This document shows positions 19,101 to 25,782 of a DNA stretch of 64,000 bases, one piece after another; the stretch's first letter is position 1, and each line of letters starts with the position of its first letter. Source of the DNA: Pseudomonas inefficax (lineage in GTDB: Bacteria > Pseudomonadota > Gammaproteobacteria > Pseudomonadales > Pseudomonadaceae); NCBI RefSeq assembly GCF_900277125.1, contig NZ_OPYN01000123.1, forward strand, positions 55,908-119,907, written 5' to 3'. The notes under the pieces are model-generated. The model did no database searches, was not told the origin of the DNA, and saw nothing but the letters and a program-made list of their open reading frames with translations. The translations under genes were made by a program, and so were the position numbers.

Positions 19101-19144
19101 CACAGCAACAGGCCAGTGAAAGTGAGGGAAAAGCGCGGCTTCAT
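16139..19144 (-). CDS. nfrA: NfrA, outer-membrane phage N4 receptor / glycan export protein
   Basis: A 1001-aa protein with a signal peptide (MKPRFSLTFTGLLLCSAALP...ASA). The N-terminal two thirds are TPR-like helical repeats rich in Ala, Leu and Gln (for example ALDWLNQLPPQGDGQVLRLA and the later ALEAAGDSEAALPIW). The last 250-300 residues change to alternating aromatic and polar beta-strands (LSVYGRVLFGG, NLYAELYHQRQ, RVKAEYQQSLGGNLYERAN in modified order) and end in AEMTF, an outer-membrane barrel signature with terminal Phe. Size and layout match E. coli NfrA, the N4 adsorption protein. It overlaps nfrB by 4 nt (ATGA) and the next gene by 1 nt. It is proposed to export or anchor the polysaccharide made by NfrB. 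Confidence 0.88.
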   Translation of the reverse strand: MKPRFSLTFTGLLLCSAALPCAASAPMTDFQRFTSYPFMERSYREAKKDNWPEVERLTRHVLGRVPNNDEARALLVEALAHQRRYKEAEAVAEQLGDSPEYANALLELRLAWIEQDPPPASQVELWLANSDGTHRVRLWQAYSLSLAKFGGAAKALDWLNQLPPQGDGQVLRLARANFAEQLRNWKETIEQLQPLADQGQLPAQDWQRLANAYIQQVDEQGLNALLPSAPSPEAANQARLAMANRAIAVGHNQQAKRWLQALPDEQLNQPDQRQQLWELARQGDDAPLVQRLSNELQRPCLETVDWLSRRDPELAREQFKGCTASTDPRAYAVLKQRLYGDPPQPPQPRTAGEWEQRYRQSGDMAALEQATFLLTQQGHGEHARQLLEQAYDRHQGRLAPSLLQRLGNLYARNDGPLDSRRMLGLMPRVDASTRAQLLGRLAEAGQCDAVRQAVPATPSEPGQYRALGRCAMPDQPGAAVVYYQAAERLGDSGSRLPLAYALEAAGDSEAALPIWRTQPDSAWTDNARLTAARGALNAGDAQAARRYWDAAAHDSADNWALGAAIAQRQGDYQAALGFQRQALAHNPRADHYYAASSTAQLAGDSAQSSTWLAEAVRLAPDQPRYRADYGMRLAGSTDKAQRRQSIPYLERATRDFPEDYRLGETLALRYDEAEDSASARRELRRILDVEQDLVDGDDEYGSLEARKYRQRRAHETLSRRDTITLASTWSPAGTSTNDKFLDNGQRSGTSRRAQSQNVQLAMWDHALGEEPSRNGSTLSVYGRVLFGGQSRTDYAQSMGTGVGLRYKPFGQANLNLYAELYHQRQIDDEHYRGLSLGQLLSPAKVGGNWGDLRHHAESSNDLLLRATASFLDQGDWRNDWRVDEDDWNERFLYLDAAWWTRAGDHAWLSRYQQGHAWKLPGSSPQTIMPYGFVEFSSQDPSNDWRQDARAGVGVRWQWWFDDDRYNAYRGSLKVRAEYQQSLGGNLYERANGVLVGAEMTF

Positions 19145-21315
19145 GCCACCTCCCGGATCAGGTCAAAGGCGGCCTGCTGTTCGCTGGCCTGTTCGATCAG
19201 GGCCTGCTGCAGCACCTGCTCGGTAATGATGCCGCGGGCGATCAGGTGCTCGCCAAGGCTCTGGTGTTCCGGATCGAAGTCGATCAGCGCCTGGTTGAAC
19301 AAAGTGACCGGGACCATGCCGCGCACCTGCAGCAGGGCACCGAGCATTACCTGGTGGTGGCTGACCCGTTCCAGCAGCGCTTCGTCGTCCTGATGGCGTT
19401 CGAGGATGGCCAGCATGTCGCGGGTTTCCGGCTTCTGCCAGGGGCTTGGGTAGTGGTAGCGCAGGCCCAGGGTCACCCGGCCCTGGGGCGCCAGGCGGGC
19501 GCTGACCGGGCGCTTCAGGTGGCGACTGATTACCCCGAGCGACACCTGGCTGACCGGGCTTTCGCTGGCCAGTACCAGGGTGTCGCCATCTTCGCCCACC
19601 GGCAGTACGCCGTAGTGCGTCGCCAGCTTGCGCGGCAGTTTGGCGATCAGCTGCGGGTCGAGCTTGAACGGGTTCAATGGTGCCCACGGCAGGTCCAGTT
19701 GCTCGGCCAGGGTGGCGACCAGCTGTTCGCTGTTCAGCCAACCGCGCAGCAGTAGCTCGCGGCCCAGGCGCCGGCGTACCGGGCTGGTGATCGCCTGTTG
19801 CAGCTGTTCGTCGCTGATCAGGCCCTTGGCCACCAGGCGCTGGCCCAGCGGTGTGCGGGCGGGGGCGGCGATGGCGGGGAATTCGTGGGTGGTCTTGTCC
19901 CAGGCCACGCGCCGCGAGTCACCCATTTCCATCACCTGGCGCAGTGCACGCAGGTTGGCGAAGAAGTTGACGAAGTTGCTCCACATCATCCGCGGTGCCG
20001 ATAGCAGCCCTTCGCCGATGCCATAGAAGCGGGTGACGAACCAGGCGCGCTGGAACAGGCGGTTGAACAGCATCAGCCCGTTCAGCCACAGCAAGGTAGT
20101 CAACAGCCAGCTGTCGCTGAGGATCGACATGAAGCGCCACGACTCTGGCGCAATCACCGTGACCAGCCACATGGCCAGCAATACCAGCAGCAACAGGTTG
20201 ACCAGGAAACTCAGCAGGTAGGCGAACAGGCCGCGGCGGTCACGCCAGAGGAAGTAGTTGAGTGCGCCCTTGCGGCTCCAGCCGAGGTTGCTGGTGCCCT
20301 GGAACACGATGCCTACGATCCACCGCGACTTCTGCCGGATGGCATGCTGCCAGTCGCGCGGGAAATGCTCGCGCACGCAGATCACCTGGGAGAATTCGCG
20401 GCTCATGCCCGGGCGCCATTCCTGCTTCAGGGTCAGCGCCGGGTCGGTGATGGAGTAGCGGGCGAAAATGCACTTCATGCCCTTCTGCTTCAGGCGGAAG
20501 CCGATGTCGTAGTCTTCGGTGAGGCTCTGTACGTCGAAGGCGATGCCGTCGCCGTCCTCGAGCAGCGCGCTGATGGCGCGGCGGCTGAAGCAGGTGCCGA
20601 CCCCGGCGCTGGGCACCTGACCGGTCAGGGCCTCGCGCACTATCACGTCCTTACCGTGGTTTTCGGCGAACTCGTCGACATAGTGGCCTGCCGTGAAGCC
20701 TTTCCATTCCGGTGCGTAGGGGTACACCGGGATCTGGATCATGTCCTTGTTCGGCAGCAGGTAGTTGAACAGGCGCAGTTCCATGGGCGAGATCACGTCT
20801 TCGGCATCGTGCAGGATGAAACCTGCGAACTGGATGCCGGCGTCCTGCTGGAAGCGCAGCAGCGCGTCGATGATGTTGTTCAGGCAGTCGGCCTTGCTGG
20901 TGGGGCCGGGGCGGGCGCAGACCACCTTGTGCACGTTGGGGTAGTGCAGGCACACCGCGTCGACGTCGGCCTGGGTTTGTGGGTCGTTGGGGTAGGTGCC
21001 GACGAAGATCTGGTAGTTCTCGTAATCGATGGTCGAGGCTGCCAGGCGCGCCATCTCACCGACCACGCCTACTTCGTTCCAGGCCGGGACCATGATGGCC
21101 AGGGGTTTCTCCGGTACCTCGAACAGGCGTTTTTCGTCGGCTTTTTCGTACTTGTCGTAGATGCGAAAGCGCCGGATCAGTTTGCGGCCCCAGTAGCAGA
21201 GGTCGATGAACAGGTCATCCAGGCCCAGCAGGAACATCAGCGAAGCCAGGACGATCGCCAGGATCTTCAGGCCGAACAGCACATAGGTGAGAAAATCGAT
21301 GAATGCCAGGCTCAT
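19141..21315 (-). CDS. nfrB: NfrB, c-di-GMP-responsive inner-membrane glycosyltransferase
   Basis: Family 2 glycosyltransferase of 724 aa that makes the NfrAB surface glycan. I start it at ATG 21315 because MSLAFIDFLTYVLFGLKILA matches the start of E. coli NfrB; the frame is open to 21543, but that part is hydrophilic and overlaps the divergent regulatory region. GT2 features are HDAEDVISPMELR (metal-binding Asp), TEDYDIGFRL and QKSRW (QxxRW). Transmembrane helices lie at the N terminus and at about residues 370-480. The C-terminal region from about 490 has MshEN-type c-di-GMP-binding repeats: LGQRLVAKGLISDEQLQQA, then RLGRELLLRGWLNSEQL, and a third copy LGEHLIARGIITEQVLQQA at the end. This supports direct control by c-di-GMP. 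Confidence 0.92.
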   Translation of the reverse strand: MSLAFIDFLTYVLFGLKILAIVLASLMFLLGLDDLFIDLCYWGRKLIRRFRIYDKYEKADEKRLFEVPEKPLAIMVPAWNEVGVVGEMARLAASTIDYENYQIFVGTYPNDPQTQADVDAVCLHYPNVHKVVCARPGPTSKADCLNNIIDALLRFQQDAGIQFAGFILHDAEDVISPMELRLFNYLLPNKDMIQIPVYPYAPEWKGFTAGHYVDEFAENHGKDVIVREALTGQVPSAGVGTCFSRRAISALLEDGDGIAFDVQSLTEDYDIGFRLKQKGMKCIFARYSITDPALTLKQEWRPGMSREFSQVICVREHFPRDWQHAIRQKSRWIVGIVFQGTSNLGWSRKGALNYFLWRDRRGLFAYLLSFLVNLLLLVLLAMWLVTVIAPESWRFMSILSDSWLLTTLLWLNGLMLFNRLFQRAWFVTRFYGIGEGLLSAPRMMWSNFVNFFANLRALRQVMEMGDSRRVAWDKTTHEFPAIAAPARTPLGQRLVAKGLISDEQLQQAITSPVRRRLGRELLLRGWLNSEQLVATLAEQLDLPWAPLNPFKLDPQLIAKLPRKLATHYGVLPVGEDGDTLVLASESPVSQVSLGVISRHLKRPVSARLAPQGRVTLGLRYHYPSPWQKPETRDMLAILERHQDDEALLERVSHHQVMLGALLQVRGMVPVTLFNQALIDFDPEHQSLGEHLIARGIITEQVLQQALIEQASEQQAAFDLIREVA

Positions 21316-21399
21316 GTGGCGGTCACCGGCAGGAAGGGGTAGGCCATCGTCTATATCCTCGTTCGATTCCCTGGACGAAGTTGTACGACTTGTCGCCGT

Positions 21400-21418
21400 T
21401 TGTACTGGATAGATACAA
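21400..21418. promoter_or_regulatory. Candidate operator between nfrB and PACE gene
   Basis: The dyad TTGTA-N9-TACAA lies midway between the divergent nfrB and PACE genes, and a related TTGTAC stands about 20 bp to its left. Its shape suits a LysR- or TetR-type dimer. No regulator gene is adjacent, so this is a weak call from symmetry and position only. Confidence 0.3.
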
Positions 21419-21508
21419 GCAGCCGAACGCGGGGTTGTCCAAATTTCAGGCTTTTTCTTGTGGGCCACTTCTTGTAGCTTTACAGGTCGTTTACCCAGGG
21501 AGCTGAAC

Positions 21509-21940
21509 ATGCAAGGCAAGGCACGCAAGATCGTCCAGGCCATTCTTTACGAAGCCATCGCTGTCGCCTGCGTGGCGCCCGCGCTGGAGTTGGCGTTCGG
21601 TGCCGGGATGGCGCAGTCGACCGTGCTGTCGGTGCTGATGTCGGGCATCGCGATGAGCTGGAACATGGCCTACAACTGGGTGTTCGAACGCTGGGAAGCG
21701 CGCCAGCACCGGCGTGAGCGCACGTTCCTGCGGCGCCTGCTGCATGCGCTGGGCTTCGAGGGCGGGCTGGTGCTGATACTGCTGCCGCTGGTGGCGTACT
21801 GGCTGGACGTCAGCCTGTGGGCGGCGTTGCTGACCAACCTGGCGTTGTTCGTGTTCTTCTTCGTTTACGCGTTTGTCTTCCAGTGGGGCTTTGACAAGGT
21901 GTTCGACGTGCCGCTTTCGGCGCAGCAGGCGAAGTGTTGA
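21509..21940 (+). CDS. PACE-family (AceI-like) efflux protein
   Basis: A 143-aa membrane protein with two tandem two-helix units of the bacterial transmembrane pair type. All four family motifs are present: 1A RKIVQAILYEAIA with the conserved membrane Glu, 1B SWNMAYNWVFERWE, 2A RLLHALGFEGGL and 2B YAFVFQWGFDKVFD. PACE proteins are proton antiporters for chlorhexidine, acriflavine and, physiologically, short-chain polyamines. ATG 21509 is chosen over the upstream in-frame ATG at 21458 because GGGAG at 21498-21502 stands 6 nt before it and motif 1A is then at the N terminus. PACE genes often sit beside a LysR regulator gene; none is next to this one. Confidence 0.93.
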   Translation: MQGKARKIVQAILYEAIAVACVAPALELAFGAGMAQSTVLSVLMSGIAMSWNMAYNWVFERWEARQHRRERTFLRRLLHALGFEGGLVLILLPLVAYWLDVSLWAALLTNLALFVFFFVYAFVFQWGFDKVFDVPLSAQQAKC

Positions 21941-21966
21941 CTTTGTGTCGCACTAGCGGCTAAGTT
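21937..21966 (+). promoter_or_regulatory. Candidate sigma-70 promoter of the ilvA leader
   Basis: TTGACT at 21937-21942 (five of six consensus bases, overlapping the PACE stop codon) is followed after 18 nt by TAAGTT at 21961-21966, a poor -10. If used, transcription would begin at about 21973, next to the leader ATG at 21974. The -35 is convincing, the -10 is not. Confidence 0.4.
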
Positions 21967-21973
21967 GCTACCC

Positions 21974-22036
21974 ATGAACACTTTCCAGCACGTCAACGCC
22001 ATTATTATTACCGCCATTATCAGCTTGGCGGGCTAG
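21974..22036 (+). CDS. Isoleucine-rich leader peptide of ilvA attenuator
   Basis: A 20-codon reading frame just upstream of ilvA encodes MNTFQHVNA, then three Ile codons in a row, Thr-Ala, two more Ile codons, SLAG and TAG. Five of seven codons in 22001-22021 are Ile, the end product of the pathway that IlvA opens, with a Thr codon (its substrate) among them. The stop codon is followed directly by the alternative hairpins described below. No purine-rich ribosome binding site precedes the ATG (GCTAAGTTGCTACCC), so with the candidate promoter the mRNA may be leaderless, as known for alphaproteobacterial trp leader peptides. The role is inferred from codon content, position and RNA structure together. 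Confidence 0.88.
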   Translation: MNTFQHVNAIIITAIISLAG

Positions 22037-22079
22037 CGCGTACGTGCACCGAACCCGCCCTGGAGGCGGGTTTCTTCTC
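22011..22079 (+). promoter_or_regulatory. Transcription attenuator controlling ilvA
   Basis: Four mutually exclusive segments are visible. Segment 1 CCGCC (22011-22015) pairs with segment 2 GGCGG (22027-22031). Segment 2 GGCGGG (22027-22032) also pairs with segment 3 CCCGCC (22054-22059) as antiterminator. Segment 3, as AACCCGCC, pairs with segment 4 GGCGGGTT (22065-22072) as terminator. Stalling at the Ile codons (to 22021) covers segment 1 and frees segment 2, so ilvA is read; full translation to the stop at 22034-22036 covers segment 2, so the terminator forms. This is the classical logic of amino-acid operon attenuation. Confidence 0.88.
22052..22079 (+). terminator. Attenuator terminator hairpin upstream of ilvA
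   Basis: Stem AACCCGCC / GGCGGGTT with loop CTGGA, followed by the pyrimidine tract TCTTCTCTCT. It lies 41 nt before the ilvA start codon and is the conditional terminator of the attenuator. Confidence 0.85.
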
Positions 22080-22120
22080 TCTGACTCCTGGGCAATGTGA
22101 ATACAGCCAAGGAGTCATCG

Positions 22121-23680
22121 ATGACCAGCTTCGTCAGCCCTCGTTCTACCGTCACCCCCCAGCAACTGCTGTCGGAACAGGTGCGGCGCATTCTTGCCGC
22201 CCCGGTGTACGACCTGGCCATTGAAACGCCCTTGCAAACTGCGCCTGCGTTGTCTGCCAGCCTGGGCAACCAGGTGTTGCTCAAGCGCGAAGACCTGCAG
22301 CCTACCTTCTCGTTCAAGATCCGCGGTGCGTACACTCGCCTGTCACGGCTGAGTACCGTGCAGCGCGAGCGCGGGGTGATCACTGCCTCCGCAGGCAACC
22401 ATGCCCAGGGTGTGGCCCTGGCGGCATCGCACCTGGGCATGAAGGCTACCATCGTCATGCCTACCACCACGCCGTCGCTGAAGGTGGAAGGAGTACGTTC
22501 GCGCGGTGGCCATGTAGTGTTGCACGGCGAGAGTTTCCCCCATGCCTTGGCCCACGCGCTGAAACTGGCCGAAAGCGAAGGTGCCACCTTCGTGCCACCG
22601 TTCGACGACCCGGATGTGATCGCCGGGCAGGGCACCGTGGCCATGGAGATCCTGCGCCAGCGCCCGGGTGCGCTGGACGCCATCTTCGTGCCGGTGGGTG
22701 GCGGTGGGTTGATCGCTGGCATCGCCGCCTATGTGAAGTACCTGCGCCCTGAGGTGAAGGTGATCGGTGTCGAGCCAGAGGACTCCAACTGCCTGCAGGC
22801 TGCCATGGCAGCCGGTGAGCGGGTGATCCTGCCGCAGGTCGGCACCTTCGCCGATGGTGTGGCGGTGGCGCAGATCGGCGCCCATTGCTTCGAGCTGTGC
22901 CGGCACTTCGTTGACGAAGTGGTGACCGTGAGCAGCGACGAGTTGTGCGCGGCGATCAAGGACATCTATGACGACACCCGCTCGATCACCGAGCCGTCCG
23001 GCGCCCTGGCCGTGGCGGGGATCAAGAAGTACGTGGCGCGCGACGGCATGCAGGGGCAGACCCTGGTGGCCATCGACTCCGGGGCCAACGTCAATTTCGA
23101 CCGCCTGCGCCATGTGGCCGAACGTGCCGAACTGGGCGAGCAGCGCGAGGCGATCATCGCAGTCACCATCCCGGAGCAACCGGGCAGCTTCCGCGCCTTC
23201 TGCCAGGCCCTGGGCAAGCGGCAGATCACCGAATTCAACTATCGCTATTACCCTGGCAAGGAGGCGCGACTGTTCGTTGGGGTGCAGACACACCCGCTGC
23301 ACGACCCACGCGACCAGTTGTTGGCCAGCCTGCGCGAGCAGGGCTACAACGTGCTGGACCTGACCGACAACGAACTGGCCAAGCTGCATGTGCGCCATAC
23401 CGTCGGCGGCCATGCCGCGCCCGGGGCTGACGAACGGGTGCTGCGCTTCGAATTCCCCGAGCGCCCGGGGGCCTTGCTGGGCTTTTTGGAGCGGTTGGGC
23501 AAGCGCTGGAACATCAGCCTGTTCCATTACCGCAACCATGGTGCGGCAGAGGCACGGGTGTTCGCGGCGCTGGAGGTGCCTGGGGACGAGCTGGCGGGGT
23601 TGCCATTGGCGCTGGATGAGATGGGGTACCGGTACTGGGATGAGACCGACAACCCGGCGTACAAGCTGTTCCTTGGTTGA
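22121..23680 (+). CDS. ilvA: Biosynthetic threonine ammonia-lyase (threonine deaminase)
   Basis: Converts L-threonine to 2-oxobutanoate and ammonia, the first committed step to isoleucine. ATG 22121 follows AAGGAG (22109-22114) by 6 nt; the open frame from 22097 lacks such a signal. The PLP lysine is Lys66 in SFKIRGAY, ASAGNHAQGVALAA contacts the substrate, and GGGGLIAGIA binds the cofactor phosphate. From about residue 325 two ACT-like regulatory domains follow (AIIAVTIPEQPGSFRAFCQA and VLRFEFPERPGALLGFLERL, partly quoted), so this is the long, allosteric, isoleucine-inhibited type (519 aa; E. coli IlvA 514 aa). Pseudomonas genomes usually carry a second ilvA elsewhere. This copy is controlled by the attenuator just upstream. 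Confidence 0.95.
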   Translation: MTSFVSPRSTVTPQQLLSEQVRRILAAPVYDLAIETPLQTAPALSASLGNQVLLKREDLQPTFSFKIRGAYTRLSRLSTVQRERGVITASAGNHAQGVALAASHLGMKATIVMPTTTPSLKVEGVRSRGGHVVLHGESFPHALAHALKLAESEGATFVPPFDDPDVIAGQGTVAMEILRQRPGALDAIFVPVGGGGLIAGIAAYVKYLRPEVKVIGVEPEDSNCLQAAMAAGERVILPQVGTFADGVAVAQIGAHCFELCRHFVDEVVTVSSDELCAAIKDIYDDTRSITEPSGALAVAGIKKYVARDGMQGQTLVAIDSGANVNFDRLRHVAERAELGEQREAIIAVTIPEQPGSFRAFCQALGKRQITEFNYRYYPGKEARLFVGVQTHPLHDPRDQLLASLREQGYNVLDLTDNELAKLHVRHTVGGHAAPGADERVLRFEFPERPGALLGFLERLGKRWNISLFHYRNHGAAEARVFAALEVPGDELAGLPLALDEMGYRYWDETDNPAYKLFLG

Positions 23681-23707
23681 TACGCCAACCTCGTGCAGCC
23701 TGTACGG

Positions 23708-23738
23708 GCCTCTTCGCGGGCACGCCCGCTCCCACAGG
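23708..23738. repeat. Single REP
   Basis: One REP copy with core GCGGGCACGCCCGC followed by TCCCACAGG, 27 nt after the ilvA stop codon. Confidence 0.75.
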
Positions 23739-23770
23739 GTCGGCGCATGGCTTGAGGTTGATGCGGTCCA

Positions 23771-23936
23771 GGTGGGAGCAACTGTCTTGGATATCTCTTC
23801 AAGCCAGCACTGGCCCTTGTAGGAGCGGCCTTGTGTCGCGATGGGCCGCGCAGCGGCCCCGGCAATCTTTGCTGCGAAGCTGAAAACCTGGGGCCGCTTC
23901 GCGCCCCATCGCGACACAAGGCCGCTCCTACAAGGT
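23771..23936. repeat. Long composite palindromic repeat, copy A
   Basis: The left part (23771-23845) is identical over 75 bp to 32439-32513. Then comes a palindrome with outer arms TAGGAGCGGCCTTGTGTCGC and their reverse complement ending near 23936. The inner core (about 23846-23905, containing TTTGCTGCGAAGCTGAAA) lies in the opposite orientation to that of the copy at 32439. It fills the gap between ilvA and the next, convergent gene. Confidence 0.85.
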
Positions 23937-23960
23937 TTTGTGTGTGCCGGTAGAGGGGGC

Positions 23961-25142
23961 TCAGCGCTCGCGCATGAAGAACCCGGCGACGAACTTGCGG
24001 AAGGTTTCCAGGCTCTTGAAGTCGGCGTAGCGCTTGAAGTTCTCGGTATCCGGTTCAGGGCCGATCGGCTGGTCCAGCAACGATATCGACAGCACTCGGT
24101 CCTGGTCAGAGGTCATCACCAATTCATCCATTACCTGGCCGCCAATCACCGGGCGGCGCATCTGCACTTTCACGCCTTTGCCGGCCATCCAGTCGACCAG
24201 CGATACCAGGGCCTTGAGCGGTTCGCGTTCCTCGTCGCGATACACCGGGAACAGATGAGCGCGGGACAGCACCGGAACGCTGGCCACATGGATCAACTCG
24301 TAGAAATGGCTGCCGGCACTGGTCGGCGAGTACAGTGCCAAGGCCAGCAATGGCCCGGCGGTGCGGTTGCCACCCCAATATAGATGGTGCCCCTGGAAGT
24401 CGAAGCCGTCTTCACTGCGGTTGTTGAACAGCTTGCGCCCTTTTATCTGGTCCACGCAGTCCAGCAGCAGGCCGTGCCGGCGGTGGTTGCCGAACACCGT
24501 GGCTTCGCGCAGTCGGGACTTGAGCATCATCATGTGCTTCATGTCCAGGCGGGTTTCCAGGTAGTTGCTGGCGGGCACCCGTTCCAGCAGCGGATAGCGG
24601 CTGGCCACGCTGCGCAACTCGGCAAACTGCCCGGTCAGGTCCTTTTTCAGGTGCGTGGCATACAGGTTCAGGCCGCTGGTCTCGATCCAGGTCAGCAACA
24701 GTGACAGCAGGCGCTGTTGGTCGCGCCGCTCGCTGCCATCACCACCAGCACCGGCGGTGCCGCTGCGAAAATCGCCGATCAGGCGCAATGGTGTGTCGGG
24801 CGGTAGCCAGGCAGCAGGTGGCGCGGGGTCGTTCTCGCGCTCGGCCGCTTCCCGCTCGTCCTTGGTGAACGGGCAGCCGGGCGCATGTTCGGCGGTACCC
24901 GGATTGTTCTTGAGAAACAGCGTGCCGGTGTTGCCGTTGAGGGTGACATTGAGCACCGGCAAGGCATCGTTGCGGCAGTCGCAGGCCAGCCACTGGTTGG
25001 CGTTGCGCACCTTCATCAGTAACTGGTTGGCCTGCAGCAGGCGCGGGCCGGCGAGGCTGCCGGTGGCAAAGCCGACCAGCAGCTCCTCTTCTGCAGGGGT
25101 CAGGCTACGGACCTGTGCGGCGGTTTTGTCGATGATTCGCAT
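23961..25142 (-). CDS. Uncharacterised protein with N-terminal CxC/HxxxC motif
   Basis: I do not recognise this 393-aa protein. It starts at ATG 25142, with GGGAG 7 nt upstream; an in-frame start at 25169 lacks a signal. It is soluble and hydrophilic, with no signal peptide or helices. Residues 50-90 hold CDCRNDALPVLN followed by HAPGCPF, a possible zinc site that could be a nucleic-acid or structural zinc finger. A disordered stretch rich in Pro, Glu and Gly follows at about 100-135 (ERENDPAPPAAW), then a mixed alpha/beta domain with YLETRLDMKHMMMLKSRLRE and a C-terminal region ending in FFMRER. It is a single gene between the ilvA repeat element and the VOC gene on the same strand. No function is proposed. 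Confidence 0.8.
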   Translation of the reverse strand: MRIIDKTAAQVRSLTPAEEELLVGFATGSLAGPRLLQANQLLMKVRNANQWLACDCRNDALPVLNVTLNGNTGTLFLKNNPGTAEHAPGCPFTKDEREAAERENDPAPPAAWLPPDTPLRLIGDFRSGTAGAGGDGSERRDQQRLLSLLLTWIETSGLNLYATHLKKDLTGQFAELRSVASRYPLLERVPASNYLETRLDMKHMMMLKSRLREATVFGNHRRHGLLLDCVDQIKGRKLFNNRSEDGFDFQGHHLYWGGNRTAGPLLALALYSPTSAGSHFYELIHVASVPVLSRAHLFPVYRDEEREPLKALVSLVDWMAGKGVKVQMRRPVIGGQVMDELVMTSDQDRVLSISLLDQPIGPEPDTENFKRYADFKSLETFRKFVAGFFMRER

Positions 25143-25198
25143 GAAGCAGCTCCCAGCTACGAGCCCCAAGCTTCAAGCAAAGTCGCGCCGCTTTCAAC

Positions 25199-25672
25199 TT
25201 ACTGGGCAGTGCCACCGAACATCTTCGCCGCGCGGGCGCGAATTTCGTCGGGGGTCAGGTCCTCCTTGTGGGTGGAAACGAACCAGATATTGCCGAACGG
25301 GTCTTTCAGGGTGCCGCTACGGTCGCCGTAGAACTGATCTGTCACCGCATGCAACTCGGTGGCGCCGGCCGCCAAGGCCTGGGCATAGACCTTGTCGCAG
25401 TCCTCGACATACAGGTGCAGCCCTACGCCTGCGCCGTTGAGCTTCTGGCTGGCGGTGAGACCGCCTTCCATGTCGCAGGGGTCGCCCAGCATCAGCGACG
25501 AATCGCCGATCTTCAGCTCGGCGTGGCCGACGCGGCCGCCCGGGGCGTCAAGGCGGAACATCTCGATGGCGGAGAAGGCCTTCTTGTAGAACTCGATAGC
25601 CTTGGCGGCGTCGTTGATGGCCAGGTAGGGCGTGATGCTGTGCTGGCCTTCGGGGATGGGTTTGGCTGCCAT
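25199..25672 (-). CDS. VOC-family (glyoxalase/PhnB-like) protein
   Basis: A 157-aa single-domain protein of the vicinal oxygen chelate superfamily. AAGGAGAG precedes ATG 25672, which is why I use this start although the frame is open to 25984. It begins MAAKPIPEGQHSITPYLAIN, then AIEFYKKAFSAIEMFRLDAPGG (partly quoted), typical of the PhnB/YdcE-type subgroup, and has LGDPC, HLYVEDCDKVYAQALAAGA and FGDRSG-like YGDRSGTLKDPFGNIWFVS. Such proteins bind small ligands or metals, and many are of unknown function or linked to resistance. The substrate cannot be read from the sequence. Confidence 0.88.
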   Translation of the reverse strand: MAAKPIPEGQHSITPYLAINDAAKAIEFYKKAFSAIEMFRLDAPGGRVGHAELKIGDSSLMLGDPCDMEGGLTASQKLNGAGVGLHLYVEDCDKVYAQALAAGATELHAVTDQFYGDRSGTLKDPFGNIWFVSTHKEDLTPDEIRARAAKMFGGTAQ

Positions 25673-25692
25673 GTTCGACTCTCCTTGGAAGT

Positions 25693-25710
25693 GGGCGCCG
25701 GTTGGCGCCC
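25693..25710. other. Intergenic hairpin between GapN-like and VOC genes
   Basis: GGGCGCC-GGTT-GGCGCCC forms a perfect 7-bp stem with a 4-nt loop. It lies downstream of the dehydrogenase gene and just ahead of the ribosome binding site of the VOC gene. No T-tract follows on the minus strand, so it is a weak terminator at best. Confidence 0.5.
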
Positions 25711-25782
25711 TGTTGCTTAGAGTCGTTTGCGCGGATGGAAAATCGACAGGGGCTATAGATCGATTCTCTATAAACGCGGTGG

